From an uncultured Formosa sp. (GTDB taxonomy: Bacteria; Bacteroidota; Bacteroidia; Flavobacteriales; Flavobacteriaceae): a stretch of DNA of 64,000 nt. Location of the stretch: contig NZ_CANMTH010000002.1 of the NCBI RefSeq assembly GCF_947500765.1, positions 62,001 through 126,000 of the forward strand. The letters are read 5' to 3'. A program made the translations under genes and the position numbers. Below the pieces are notes generated by a model. It searched no databases. It was not told where the DNA came from and worked only from the letters and a program-made list of their open reading frames with translations. Of the stretch, positions 53,778 through 63,048 are shown one piece after another (within the stretch, counting starts at the first letter, position 1; the number at the start of each line of letters is the position of its first letter).

Positions 53778-55403
53778 TTATAAATTGAGAATAAAGATTT
53801 GAAGGTCGTCTTTTGCGCTTATAGGAAGTTTTTTTCGAAGACGATAACGTGCAATACGTACACTATCAGGGGTTATTCGGAGTATTGCAGCGATTTCTTT
53901 AGATGATAAATTAAGTCTTAATAACATGCATAATCGTAGCTCAGAAGGCGATAATTCTTTTGTAACACTGTTTTTTAGGGTTTGAAAAAAATTTGGATGA
54001 ATTTGCTCGAAAAAACCAATAAATTCTGTCCATTCTTGTTCCTGTGCTAAGTCAAAATCTATGTCTTTAATAAGGGTTTTAAGTTTCGATTTTATTAAAA
54101 CGGTATTTCTATCTTTTAAATTTGTTAGTGTTCTAGAAATATCTGACAGCATTTTATTTTTATGAGATAAATGCAAACTGTAATTTGTAAGTGCCGATAT
54201 TTTAAAATCAATTTCTCTTTGTAAGGCAGCTTCTTCGTTTGTCTTTTTTTCGAGATCGGATTGCAAAAGTCTATTTTTATAATCTTGAATTTTAGATTGT
54301 TGTTTTTTGCGTTTTCTAAAGTAAAGAAGCCAACCAATTAACATAAGAATAAGGAATGTACTAGATAGTAAAATAATGCGTTGCCTGACTTGATTTAATT
54401 CGTGTTGTTTATTAAGTAATTTTACTTCGGCTTCGCGTTCTTCTACTTCATAAAGGATTTGTAGGATACTAACTAATTCTGCGTTTTTATATTCACTTTC
54501 TTTAGCATTTAAATCTTTGTATTTAATCATGTAATTAAAAGCGGTTTTATGATCGCCTAAATCTGCATAATTTAAAGCTAAATCTTTAAAAGCAGCTTCT
54601 GTTTGATGTGTGTTTTCTTCAGTTTTAGCCATTTGGAGAGCTAATTGCGTGTATGGAAGCGCTTCATTTGCTTTTCCCATTTTTCGATTTGCATCTCCAA
54701 GATTATTAATAATATTTATTCTATTATTCGAGGGGATGTGAATAGCGTATTTATTGGCTTTTAGAAAATAATTTAAAGCACTATCAAACTGTCCTAAATC
54801 TTCGTAAATACTACCTATGTTTTCGTATGTAAAGGCTAAGCCTGTGCTGTCGGAAAGTTTTTCGAAAATGGCTAAACTTTTTTCTTGATTCTGTAGTGCT
54901 AACGTATAATTAGATTCTTTTTCGGCTACACTACCTAATAAGGCATAACTGGTTGCTTTTCCTTTTTCAAAATTAATTTGTTCTGTAATATTTAAACTTT
55001 TATTTAAATATTGTAATGCATTTTTATATTGCTTTAAAGACAGGTGTATGGCTCCAATTTTATTACTAATATAAACCGAAGTTGTGTCTGTTTGTGTATG
55101 ACGTTCTAAAGCACTATGGTAATTTTTTATGGCTTCGTTTTCTATCCCTAAATGTTCGTAGAAATTTGCTAATTGAATATGATAATGAACAATTTCTGTA
55201 TTGTTATTCGTGCTTTCAGCATGGTTTAATTGGTTTTTTAATTCTGTAAACACAGAATCTATTTTTTTTAGGTAGCTATATTTTTTTTCTTGAGCCTTAA
55301 GAAGAACTGTATTGAAAAGAAGACATAGAACTAGGGCTAAAGTTTTACTTGAGAAATAATTTTTAAGCTCATGAAAAAAGAAGGTAATTTTGTGTGTAAT
55401 CAT
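53778..55403 (-). CDS. TPR-containing membrane regulator with LuxR-type HTH
   Basis: I start at the ATG at 55403; an in-frame TTG seven codons upstream would overlap the promoter box. The ~541-residue protein has a signal/anchor helix (about 20-37), about six TPR-like repeats (about 60-290, e.g. YKNALQYLNKSLNITEQINF, FDSALNYFLKANKYA), a transmembrane helix near 340-360, a coiled-coil, and a C-terminal GerE/LuxR-like HTH (ELSPSELRLCMLLRLNLSSK, then EIAAILRITPDSVRIARYRL). This sensor-like layout is common in Flavobacteriaceae. It is upstream of the receptor-phytase unit on the same strand and may control it. Confidence 0.88.
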   Translation of the reverse strand: MITHKITFFFHELKNYFSSKTLALVLCLLFNTVLLKAQEKKYSYLKKIDSVFTELKNQLNHAESTNNNTEIVHYHIQLANFYEHLGIENEAIKNYHSALERHTQTDTTSVYISNKIGAIHLSLKQYKNALQYLNKSLNITEQINFEKGKATSYALLGSVAEKESNYTLALQNQEKSLAIFEKLSDSTGLAFTYENIGSIYEDLGQFDSALNYFLKANKYAIHIPSNNRINIINNLGDANRKMGKANEALPYTQLALQMAKTEENTHQTEAAFKDLALNYADLGDHKTAFNYMIKYKDLNAKESEYKNAELVSILQILYEVEEREAEVKLLNKQHELNQVRQRIILLSSTFLILMLIGWLLYFRKRKKQQSKIQDYKNRLLQSDLEKKTNEEAALQREIDFKISALTNYSLHLSHKNKMLSDISRTLTNLKDRNTVLIKSKLKTLIKDIDFDLAQEQEWTEFIGFFEQIHPNFFQTLKNSVTKELSPSELRLCMLLRLNLSSKEIAAILRITPDSVRIARYRLRKKLPISAKDDLQIFILNL

Positions 55404-55406
55404 GGC

Positions 55407-55414
55407 CAAAATTA
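55407..55414 (-). promoter_or_regulatory. -7 promoter box directly before the TPR regulator gene
   Basis: Minus strand TAATTTTG ends three bases before the ATG at 55403, so the transcript may be leaderless. Confidence 0.45.
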
Positions 55415-55476
55415 AAAAACGCAATGTTATTTAAATATTACTTTATCATCACCTTTTTGCTGTGTTTGTTGAAAAT

Positions 55477-55511
55477 AAAAGCCCCTTTCCTGAGATAGAA
55501 AAGGGGCTTTT
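55477..55511 (-). terminator. Terminator of the S46 peptidase gene
   Basis: AAAAGCCCCTTT/AAAGGGGCTTTT 12-bp stem (55477-55488, 55500-55511) with an 11-base loop, downstream of the S46 stop on the minus strand. Confidence 0.93.
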
Positions 55512-55538
55512 GTTTAAATATATATTCGAATTGAAATC

Positions 55539-57626
55539 TTACTTTTTAGGATGAACTAATTTCATTTCCTTAATTAAGCGTTCTGCACCAGCGTATTTGT
55601 CGATTATGAATAATACATAACGTACATCGACCATAATGTTTCTACAAATTTCTGGATCGTAATTCATGTCACTCATAGTGCCTTCCCAAACACGATCAAA
55701 ATTTAAGCCTACTAGATTTCCTTCAGCATCAATAGCAGGACTTCCAGAGTTTCCTCCAGTAGTATGGTTTGTTCCTAAGAAACACACAGGAAGTTTTCCG
55801 TTTGCATCTGCGTAGCGTCCGTAGTCTTTAGAAGTATATAAGTCTTGAAGTTTTTGAGGAACATCAAACTCGTAATCGCCAGGTACATATTTTTCCATAA
55901 CACCATCTAAATAAGACACCGGATTATAATATACCGCATCTCTAGGTTCGTAGCCGCGAACTTGTCCGTAAGTCACACGAAGCGTACTGTTAGCATCTGG
56001 ATAATAACGTTCATTAGGAACAACCTCCATAAGAGCTTTCATATATTGAGTTTCTAGAGCATTAATTGCTGAGTTTTTTTCTTGGAAATCAGGCTCAATA
56101 GTTGTGTAGAAATCTTCAATAAATGGTTTTGCAAAGGCGTAAGCCGCATCTTTATTTAGTTTTTCAACCACTTCAATAGGAGTGCCCTCAAGTACAGCTA
56201 AAGCGCTATCTAAATTTGTAAATGCTGTATTATCGTAAATTGAAGCATTGACATTTTTAGTGTAGAACGGCATAATTGCTTTGAAAACACCTTTATCTAC
56301 TTGTGTGTTAAAGTCTTTTAAAGTGCTCTTAATCCTGCCTTGCATGGCTTCTTTCGCTTTATTAAAAGTCGCTTCGTCTTTAGATGCGGCAGCTTCAAGC
56401 TGTGTTAATCTAAACATCATAGACATCAACTCGTTTGTTCTTATAAAAATTTCAACAAAATTATTACGCTTAATATCTACAGGAGCAAAAGCATTGTATT
56501 GTGTTTCAAGGTCTGGAAGAATGTGGCCGTATTCTTCTTCAAGTTTTTTTGCTTTTAAAGCTTCAGTAAACGTTACTTCTTCGGCTTTCTTTTTAGCGAT
56601 GGCATTACTCTTTTTTATTCCAGTATTTTCGCCAATCCATTTTTTCCAATAGTTTGCAATTCGTGCTTGTTTAGAGGCATATTGAATACGAATTTCATCG
56701 CTTTCTTTCATTTTTGCATCTATCACTTTTAAAGCCGCTTCACGAATAGCAATGTTGCTTGGGTTTAATTGCTCTGTAATTTCTTTAATAGCAACTGCAG
56801 GTAAATATTCTTCTGTAGTTCCAGGGAAACCAAAAACTAAAGTGAAATCTCCTTCGCTAATTCCGTCTAAAGAGACTGGTAAAAAGTGTTTTGGTTTGTA
56901 AGGTTTGTTGTCTTTAGAATATTCTGCCGGACGATTGTTTTTATCGGCATAAATTCTGAAAATTGAAAAGTCTCCAGTGTGTCTAGGCCACACCCAGTTG
57001 TCTGTGTCAGATCCAAATTTTCCAATACTTGTAGGAGGTGCTCCAACTAAACGAATATCGTTAAAACGTTCGGTAACAAATAAGAAATATTGATTGCCTT
57101 TAAAGAATGATTTTATCTTCGTGTTTTGCCAATCTTCTTTTTTTGTAGCGGCCTGAATTCGGTTACTATTTCCATCTGTTTTAGCTTGTTTTTCTTTAGC
57201 TGTCATATCTTTAGTAACCCCTTCAAGAACTTGTGCAGTTACATCTTCAATACGTACAATGAATTCAACATAGAGTCCGTTGTTAGGTAGTTCTTCATCA
57301 AAAGATTTAGCCCAAAATCCGTCTTTTAAATAGTCGTTTTCTAAAGATGAATGTGACTGAATCTGACTGTATCCGCAGTGATGATTGGTTAATAATAAAC
57401 CTTGTTTAGAGATGACTTCACTCGTACAGCCTCCATTAAAATGCCCAATAGCATCTTTTAAACTAGAATGATTAACATCGTAAATATCATCTGCAGAAAG
57501 TTTACTTCCTAAAGATTGCATGTCGTCTTCGTTCATGCCTTGTAAAAGCGAAGGAATCCACATACCTCCTTGTTGTGCACTGACTTGAAGTGTTAAAAAA
57601 AGGAGTAGAATTTTGAATAATTTCAT
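55539..57626 (-). CDS. S46 family dipeptidyl peptidase, DPP11-like
   Basis: I start at 57626 where MKLFKILLLFLTLQVSAQ forms a signal peptide; an in-frame ATG at 57677 would add 17 residues ahead of it. The 695-residue serine peptidase removes dipeptides from N termini in the periplasm. Catalytic His83 is in LLTNHHCGYSQI, the Asp in WPRHTGDFSIFRI and the Ser in TTGGNSGSPAID. FDRVWEGTMSD has Arg at the position that gives DPP11 its Asp/Glu preference, where DPP7 has Gly; this comparison is from memory. It is monocistronic and ends at a strong terminator. Confidence 0.92.
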   Translation of the reverse strand: MKLFKILLLFLTLQVSAQQGGMWIPSLLQGMNEDDMQSLGSKLSADDIYDVNHSSLKDAIGHFNGGCTSEVISKQGLLLTNHHCGYSQIQSHSSLENDYLKDGFWAKSFDEELPNNGLYVEFIVRIEDVTAQVLEGVTKDMTAKEKQAKTDGNSNRIQAATKKEDWQNTKIKSFFKGNQYFLFVTERFNDIRLVGAPPTSIGKFGSDTDNWVWPRHTGDFSIFRIYADKNNRPAEYSKDNKPYKPKHFLPVSLDGISEGDFTLVFGFPGTTEEYLPAVAIKEITEQLNPSNIAIREAALKVIDAKMKESDEIRIQYASKQARIANYWKKWIGENTGIKKSNAIAKKKAEEVTFTEALKAKKLEEEYGHILPDLETQYNAFAPVDIKRNNFVEIFIRTNELMSMMFRLTQLEAAASKDEATFNKAKEAMQGRIKSTLKDFNTQVDKGVFKAIMPFYTKNVNASIYDNTAFTNLDSALAVLEGTPIEVVEKLNKDAAYAFAKPFIEDFYTTIEPDFQEKNSAINALETQYMKALMEVVPNERYYPDANSTLRVTYGQVRGYEPRDAVYYNPVSYLDGVMEKYVPGDYEFDVPQKLQDLYTSKDYGRYADANGKLPVCFLGTNHTTGGNSGSPAIDAEGNLVGLNFDRVWEGTMSDMNYDPEICRNIMVDVRYVLFIIDKYAGAERLIKEMKLVHPKK

Positions 57627-57660
57627 GAGTTTGTTTTTAGTTCCTGCAAAGATAAAAAAG

Positions 57661-57668
57661 CAAATATA
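57661..57668 (-). promoter_or_regulatory. -7 promoter box of the S46 peptidase gene
   Basis: Minus strand TATATTTG, 34 bases before the chosen start at 57626; it supports that start over the ATG at 57677, which would lie upstream of the box. A second match (TAAATTTG) lies at 57752-57759. Confidence 0.5.
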
Positions 57669-57810
57669 TATGTACACTTTTAGTTGTGTATTTACGTCTT
57701 ATTATAGTTCGATTTTTAAAGGATATAAATAATTAAAATTAGTATAAGAATCAAATTTATAGACAAATACATTGAATTTTAGTAAATTAGTAATCCCAAT
57801 TCTTATTTAT

Positions 57811-58140
57811 ATGAAACAAAAACTACTATTTACAGTTGCTTTTTCATTGTTTTTTATAATTGCAATAAATGCTCAAAAAATTGAGTATAAAGGCAATGTT
57901 TATGAAGTAAAAGGAAACTCCATTTTATTAAGAGGTTACAATGTAACTGAAAGCTTAACGTTAGACGATCAGCGAAATATTCGTAATAAATATGAAGCTA
58001 ATGAAAAAGCCTTTCGCGAAGCTAAAAAAAAGAATAAAACCAAAGACAAGGCAGAAGCTAAAGCAGCACGTAAGCAGTCTAAGAAAGAAAAGAAGGCTAA
58101 AAACGAAGCTAAAGAAAAGAAGAAATTTTTAATATTTTAA
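57811..58140 (+). CDS. Small exported protein with a Lys/Glu/Ala-rich tail
   Basis: I start at the ATG at 57811; an in-frame TTG at 57772 is less likely. The 109-residue product has a signal peptide (MKQKLLFTVAFSLFFIIAIN, cut near AQ), a short conserved-looking domain (IEYKGNVYEVKGNSILLRGY, then NVTESLTLDDQRNI), and a strongly basic low-complexity tail of Lys, Glu and Ala, probably one long helix. I do not recognise a family. Its stop codon overlaps the next ATG (TAATG at 58138-58142), which suggests translational coupling with the omega-amidase gene. Confidence 0.7.
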   Translation: MKQKLLFTVAFSLFFIIAINAQKIEYKGNVYEVKGNSILLRGYNVTESLTLDDQRNIRNKYEANEKAFREAKKKNKTKDKAEAKAARKQSKKEKKAKNEAKEKKKFLIF

Positions 58141-58919
58141 TGACAAATCAATTACAAATAGCGTTAATTCAGACTGAGTTAATATGGGAATCGCCAAAAG
58201 CAAATCGTGATAATATAAAAGATATTGTGGAGTCTATTTCAGACAAGATAGATATTATAGTACTTCCTGAAATGTTTACTACAGGATTTACTATGAATGC
58301 ACCTAAATGTGCTGAAACCATTACAGGGAATTCTGTCGCTTGGATGCAACAATTAGCAGCCTATAAAAATGCTGCTGTTATGGGAAGTCTTATTATAACT
58401 GAAGCTAACAAATATTACAACCAATTAGTGTTTGTATATCCTAATGGAGATATAAAGTCTTATAAAAAAAGACATACGTTTACATTGGCAGGAGAAGATG
58501 CCGTTTATACAGCCGGAATAGAACGTGTAATAATTGATTATAAAGGGTGGTCGCTTTGCCCTTTAGTGTGCTACGATTTACGCTTTCCTGTTTGGGCGAG
58601 GTATAATAACGATTACGATGTGTTGCTTTATGTTGCTAATTGGCCTAAAACACGAATTACTGCTTGGGATAGCTTGTTGCAAGCACGTGCTATAGAAAAC
58701 ATGAGTTATTGTGTTGGTGTTAACCGTGTGGGTACAGATGCAAAAGGCCATGAATATTCAGGCCATTCTGCAGTCTATAATCCTTTGGGAGAAACCATAT
58801 CGGCTTTCGTAGAAAACGAAATAGGCTATCGTATTGTTGCTTTAAATAGAGATGAGGTATTAAATACCCGAAATAAATTTAAGTTTCTAAATGATAGAGA
58901 TGTTTTTATTTTAGAATAA
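58140..58919 (+). CDS. Nitrilase-superfamily amidohydrolase, omega-amidase-like
   Basis: This 259-residue cytosolic enzyme has the nitrilase Glu-Lys-Cys triad: Glu44 in VLPEMFTTGF, Lys110 in SYKKRHTF and Cys144 in LVCYDLRFPVW. It resembles YafV/NIT2-type omega-amidases, which hydrolyse alpha-ketoglutaramate or related omega-amides in methionine salvage and glutamine transamination. Its ATG overlaps the stop of the previous gene by one base. The 3' end overlaps the convergent lipoprotein gene by 14 bases. Confidence 0.9.
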   Translation: MTNQLQIALIQTELIWESPKANRDNIKDIVESISDKIDIIVLPEMFTTGFTMNAPKCAETITGNSVAWMQQLAAYKNAAVMGSLIITEANKYYNQLVFVYPNGDIKSYKKRHTFTLAGEDAVYTAGIERVIIDYKGWSLCPLVCYDLRFPVWARYNNDYDVLLYVANWPKTRITAWDSLLQARAIENMSYCVGVNRVGTDAKGHEYSGHSAVYNPLGETISAFVENEIGYRIVALNRDEVLNTRNKFKFLNDRDVFILE

Positions 58920-60513
58920 ATTCATATTCAGAATCCCATCCTACACGTACTTCTATAAGTTCTGGATAATAGCTAATGCGTTCTGGTTGTATTTTTTTTA
59001 AGTAATTACCTGTATCGTATTTTTTGTTACCGTTTTCATCGTAAATCACACGAAGATAATATTTACCAGTTTTTAAGTAATTGAAATCTATTGGCTCTGG
59101 CTCTGTACTATATATTTCGTTTATGACGTCCCCTTTTTCGGTTGTTAATTGTACAATGACTGGATATTGTGCATTTTTAAGAATAATACGCGCATTAGGA
59201 TAATCGTCGTAAGCCTTTGTTTGCATTACATATTGTAATGTGTCGTTTTTATTGTCGAAGAAATCTGTAATTGCTTCTGGTAAAAATTGTAAACGATATT
59301 TAGAGTTTTCTTTCTTATCAAAGAAAAAGGTAACATTGTTGTTAAGCGTATCCATTTTTGTGGTGTACGGAACTACAGTAGAATCTTTATCAATAAGTGA
59401 AATTTGAGAAGGGTTTAAAGATTTAAAAGGAGTAGAAGCCGATAATATAAAATTGTCTTTAAAATTAATTTGTCCTGAAGGCTCGCCTTTTATAATTAAG
59501 GAGTCTTGAAGTTTATCTGTAATCTTTACATCAAACGTATCTATTACCGTGTTTTTGTAGCTTACTTTAAAACGAAGCGAATCGGTTTCTAATTTTGGTC
59601 TATACCAATACATTAAAGAATCTGCTTCTTTATCTTTTATTATAGCATGTTCAAAGTCTGAAGGTGTTTGAGTTAACACATCAATTTTCATGTTTTTATA
59701 ATCTCCTTCAAATCCAAACGCTATTTTTCCTTTAGAAAGTAAGCGTGGTTTATACGACTTAAAGTCTAAATCTTCTTTAAATAAAGTTAAGTGATAAATA
59801 GAATCTGTAGGAAGTTCTATAAATGTTTTATTAAATGCTATTTTATCAGTTTTTTGCTGAAAAATATAATCTTGACTTTCATCTTTCATCGCAGTTAAAA
59901 GATACTTTCCAGCTTTTAGATTTTGCAAAACAAATGTGGTAATACTGTCTAAAGTATTGGTTACATATTTTGGTTTTTCTTTATATATAATAGAATCTGT
60001 AAAAGTAGAATCTACTTCGTATAAGGCTACGGTAACAAAATTATCAGGTTTCTTAGAAGTGGCATCTAGAATAACACCTGCAACAGTTAGGGAGTCTATA
60101 TAAGATCCTGTAGAGAATACATATTTATAATACGGAAACGGATTTCCTTCATTATTATCTACTATGCTACTTCCAAAATTAAAAGCATAAGTCGTGTTAG
60201 GGGCAAGGGTGTCGTATATTTTTATAGTAATAGTTTTACTCGCTGTTCCTAAAGGTGTAATTTCAGGAGTCGTATTCATTGGTGGCGAAATAATAAGCTG
60301 CTTACTTAAATCGTTAATTTTAATGTACTCATCAAAATAGATTTTAATTTCTTTTTTATTAAAATTTATCGAGAAATTTTCGGGTACAGATTTTAGAATT
60401 TTTGGAGGGGTTACATCTTTTTCTCCACCAGTAGGAGTTCCTCTATTGGCACAGTTTGCGATACATAAACACAAGACACTTATGAACAAAAAATTTGAAA
60501 GCGTTTTACTCAT
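58906..60513 (-). CDS. Lipoprotein with SbsA-type Ig-like (Big_5) domain
   Basis: I start at 60513 (MSKTLSNFLF); an in-frame ATG at 60561 lies before a plausible signal peptide. The lipobox is CIANC (Cys21). Residues ~30-135 form an Ig-like domain (VTPPKILKSVPENFSINFN, IKIYFDEYIKINDL, ITIKIYDTLAPNTTYAFNFG) of the type found in flavobacterial envelope lipoproteins. The long remaining part is beta-rich and unassigned. The likely location is the outer-membrane surface or periplasm. It is 56 bases downstream of comF on the same strand. Confidence 0.85.
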   Translation of the reverse strand: MSKTLSNFLFISVLCLCIANCANRGTPTGGEKDVTPPKILKSVPENFSINFNKKEIKIYFDEYIKINDLSKQLIISPPMNTTPEITPLGTASKTITIKIYDTLAPNTTYAFNFGSSIVDNNEGNPFPYYKYVFSTGSYIDSLTVAGVILDATSKKPDNFVTVALYEVDSTFTDSIIYKEKPKYVTNTLDSITTFVLQNLKAGKYLLTAMKDESQDYIFQQKTDKIAFNKTFIELPTDSIYHLTLFKEDLDFKSYKPRLLSKGKIAFGFEGDYKNMKIDVLTQTPSDFEHAIIKDKEADSLMYWYRPKLETDSLRFKVSYKNTVIDTFDVKITDKLQDSLIIKGEPSGQINFKDNFILSASTPFKSLNPSQISLIDKDSTVVPYTTKMDTLNNNVTFFFDKKENSKYRLQFLPEAITDFFDNKNDTLQYVMQTKAYDDYPNARIILKNAQYPVIVQLTTEKGDVINEIYSTEPEPIDFNYLKTGKYYLRVIYDENGNKKYDTGNYLKKIQPERISYYPELIEVRVGWDSEYEFILK

Positions 60514-60569
60514 TTCTACTTTAAAGTTTACACAAAGAAACAACTTATTTAGCAGTAACAAAAAACAGT

Positions 60570-61247
60570 TTAAGCAATTGCCATTGCTGCTATGCTTATT
60601 TTAACATTTTTACCTCGCAAAAGTAAGGTTGCACACGCTTCCATTGTGGCTCCCGTGGTAATAATATCATCTACAAGTAAAATGTGTTTGTTGCTTATTT
60701 TATTTAAAGATTGTACACTGAAAATGGTGTCAGAGTTTGTCCATCTGCTTAGTCTGTTTTTAGTTACTTGCGAGTTTGCATTGGTAACTTTTATTAACAC
60801 ATTATCCATATATTCGGCATCTAGCGCCTTTGCTAATTGTTGTCCAAATTTTGCGACTTGATTATATCCTCGTTTTTTGAGTTTCTTTTTATGAAGCGGA
60901 ACAGGAATTACAATATCAATAGTTTTATAAACATCTAAAGTTTGTAAATCTCCGCCAAGCCAATCGCCTAAAAAGGTACCAATGGGTTCTTTTCCTTTAT
61001 ACTTTAACTGATGAATGAGTTTTTGTGTCATCCCTTTTTTTTCGAAACGAAAAAGAGCTGTAGCTTGTTCAGTTTTTACTCTTCCGTAGAAAATTTTAGA
61101 AACACTAGCGTCGTTATTAAAATGAAATTGAGTTACAGGCAAGCGGTGTCTGCAGTCTGTGCACAGCGTTTGTTCTCCATCTGCTAAAATATTCTGACAG
61201 ATGTAACACACTTTGGGGAAGAAAATATTAAATAACGCTTCAAGCAT
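60570..61247 (-). CDS. ComF family phosphoribosyltransferase-like protein
   Basis: This 225-residue ComF-like protein has an N-terminal zinc-binding region (VCYICQN and LCTDCRHRLP) and a type I phosphoribosyltransferase domain with the PRPP loop LLVDDIITTGATMEAC. ComF helps single-stranded DNA uptake in transformable bacteria; here no other competence gene is nearby. Related proteins may instead work in nucleotide salvage. It is divergent from glyS with 88 bases between. Confidence 0.92.
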   Translation of the reverse strand: MLEALFNIFFPKVCYICQNILADGEQTLCTDCRHRLPVTQFHFNNDASVSKIFYGRVKTEQATALFRFEKKGMTQKLIHQLKYKGKEPIGTFLGDWLGGDLQTLDVYKTIDIVIPVPLHKKKLKKRGYNQVAKFGQQLAKALDAEYMDNVLIKVTNANSQVTKNRLSRWTNSDTIFSVQSLNKISNKHILLVDDIITTGATMEACATLLLRGKNVKISIAAMAIA

Positions 61248-61323
61248 AAGACCTAAAACTTATAAATTACAAAAAAAACGTAATACTTTGAAAAAAAGAT
61301 ACGTGTAGTTTTCTAGCGTTTTA

Positions 61324-61331
61324 TATTTTTG
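61324..61331 (+). promoter_or_regulatory. -7 promoter box directly before glyS (possible leaderless start)
   Basis: TATTTTTG ends four bases before the ATG. The context TATTTTTG-TAGC-ATG is almost identical to that of thiL (TATTTTTG-TACC-ATG). Confidence 0.5.
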
Positions 61332-61335
61332 TAGC

Positions 61336-62877
61336 ATGGCAAATCAAGATGATCAATTTAAGAAGGTAATTTCACATGCAAAGGAATACGGTTATGTGTT
61401 CCAGAGTAGTGAGATTTACGACGGTTTAAGTGCAGTATACGATTACGCACAAAACGGTGTGGAATTAAAGAAAAATATACGCGACTATTGGTGGAAAGCC
61501 ATGGTGCAAATGCATGAAAATATTGTAGGTATAGATGCCGCAATTTTTATGCATCCAACCACTTGGAAAGCTTCCGGGCATATCGATGCCTTTAACGATC
61601 CGTTAATCGATAATAAAGATTCAAAAAAGCGCTATAGAGCAGATGTTTTAATTGAAGACTATTGTGCTAAAATAGAGAATAAAATAGATAAAGAAGTTGC
61701 TAAAGCAGCAAAACGTTTTGGTGATGACTTTAATAAAGAAGAATTTTTAAGTACTAATGGACGTGTAGTTGGGTACAAAGAAAAAATAGACAATATTTTA
61801 GCACGTATGGGGAAATCTTTAGAAAATGAAGATTTAGCCGATGTTAAAGCACTTATAGATGAATTAGAAATTGCAGATCCGCTTACAGGGTCTAAAAATT
61901 GGACAGAAGTTAAGCAGTTTAATTTGATGTTTGGTACAAAAATAGGAGCTTCTGCAGATACTGCAATGGACTTATATTTAAGACCAGAGACAGCTCAAGG
62001 TATTTTTGTGAATTTTTTAAACGTTCAGAAAAGTGGACGAATGAAGATTCCTTTTGGAATTGCACAGACAGGAAAAGCATTTAGAAACGAGATTGTTGCA
62101 AGACAGTTTATTTTTCGTATGCGTGAATTTGAACAAATGGAAATGCAATTTTTTGTAAAACCAGGAACTCAAAAAGAATGGTACGAGCAATGGAAAGAAA
62201 CACGTTTAAAATGGCATTTATCATTAGGAATGGGGGAAGAAAATTACCGTTTTCACGATCATGATAAATTAGCACATTATGCAGATGCAGCAGCAGATAT
62301 AGAGTTTAAATTTCCTTTCGGATTTAAAGAATTAGAAGGAATACATTCTCGTACAGATTTCGATTTAAGTCAGCACGAAAAATTTTCTGGTAAGAAACTA
62401 CAATATTTCGATCACGAAGAAAACAAAAGCTATGTGCCTTACGTTGTAGAAACCTCTATTGGTTTAGATCGTATGTTTTTAGCTGTATTCTCGAATTCTT
62501 TAGTTGAGGAAGAATTAGAAAACAATACAACGCGTACAGTTTTAAAATTACCAGCAGTTTTAGCGCCAGTTAAAGCGGCCATTTTACCATTGGTTAAAAA
62601 GGACGGTTTACCAGAAGTTGCAAGAAAAATTGTTGAAGATTTAAAATGGGATTTCAATGTGGTTTACGATGAAAAAGATGCTGTTGGAAGACGTTACCGA
62701 AGACAAGATGCAAACGGAACACCGTTTTGTATTACTGTAGATCACGATACTTTAGAAGATAATATGGTAACTATTCGCCATAGAGATACTATGGAACAAA
62801 CTCGTGTTAAAATTGAAGACCTTCGTAATATTATTAAACAAGAAGTAGATGTACGTACTTGGTTAATGAAAATGTAA
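61336..62877 (+). CDS. glyS: Glycine--tRNA ligase, dimeric type
   Basis: This 513-residue class II synthetase charges tRNA-Gly. The alpha2-type architecture shows FQSSEIYDGLSAVYDYAQNG near the start, motif 2 in FRNEIVARQFIFRMREFEQM, motif 3 in VETSIGLDRMFLAVFS, and a C-terminal anticodon-binding domain (about 400-513, LPAVLAPVKAAILPLVKK, CITVDHDTLEDNMVTIRHRD). Length matches the bacterial/archaeal single-chain enzyme. A terminator follows. Confidence 0.97.
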   Translation: MANQDDQFKKVISHAKEYGYVFQSSEIYDGLSAVYDYAQNGVELKKNIRDYWWKAMVQMHENIVGIDAAIFMHPTTWKASGHIDAFNDPLIDNKDSKKRYRADVLIEDYCAKIENKIDKEVAKAAKRFGDDFNKEEFLSTNGRVVGYKEKIDNILARMGKSLENEDLADVKALIDELEIADPLTGSKNWTEVKQFNLMFGTKIGASADTAMDLYLRPETAQGIFVNFLNVQKSGRMKIPFGIAQTGKAFRNEIVARQFIFRMREFEQMEMQFFVKPGTQKEWYEQWKETRLKWHLSLGMGEENYRFHDHDKLAHYADAAADIEFKFPFGFKELEGIHSRTDFDLSQHEKFSGKKLQYFDHEENKSYVPYVVETSIGLDRMFLAVFSNSLVEEELENNTTRTVLKLPAVLAPVKAAILPLVKKDGLPEVARKIVEDLKWDFNVVYDEKDAVGRRYRRQDANGTPFCITVDHDTLEDNMVTIRHRDTMEQTRVKIEDLRNIIKQEVDVRTWLMKM

Positions 62878-62897
62878 CAGGTAGTTTACACATAATT

Positions 62898-62931
62898 AAA
62901 AATCCTTAAGTTTTTTACTTAAGGATTTTTT
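62898..62931 (+). terminator. Terminator of glyS
   Basis: AAAAATCCTTAAGT/ACTTAAGGATTTTT perfect 14-bp stem (62898-62911, 62917-62930) with a T-rich loop and T tail. Confidence 0.93.
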
Positions 62932-63048
62932 GTTTTTAGAAGATTAATTTTTCTTCAAAAAGTACGGTTTTCCCGCAACTTGAAATAATAAATTTTACTT
63001 AAATTTACGGTATAAAATGTAGATAACCAGTCTTATTAATAAATGAAT

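Noticed and set aside
60570..61247. Natural competence locus
   Set aside because: comF alone, without comEC, dprA or pilus genes in the window, is not evidence of a competence cluster.
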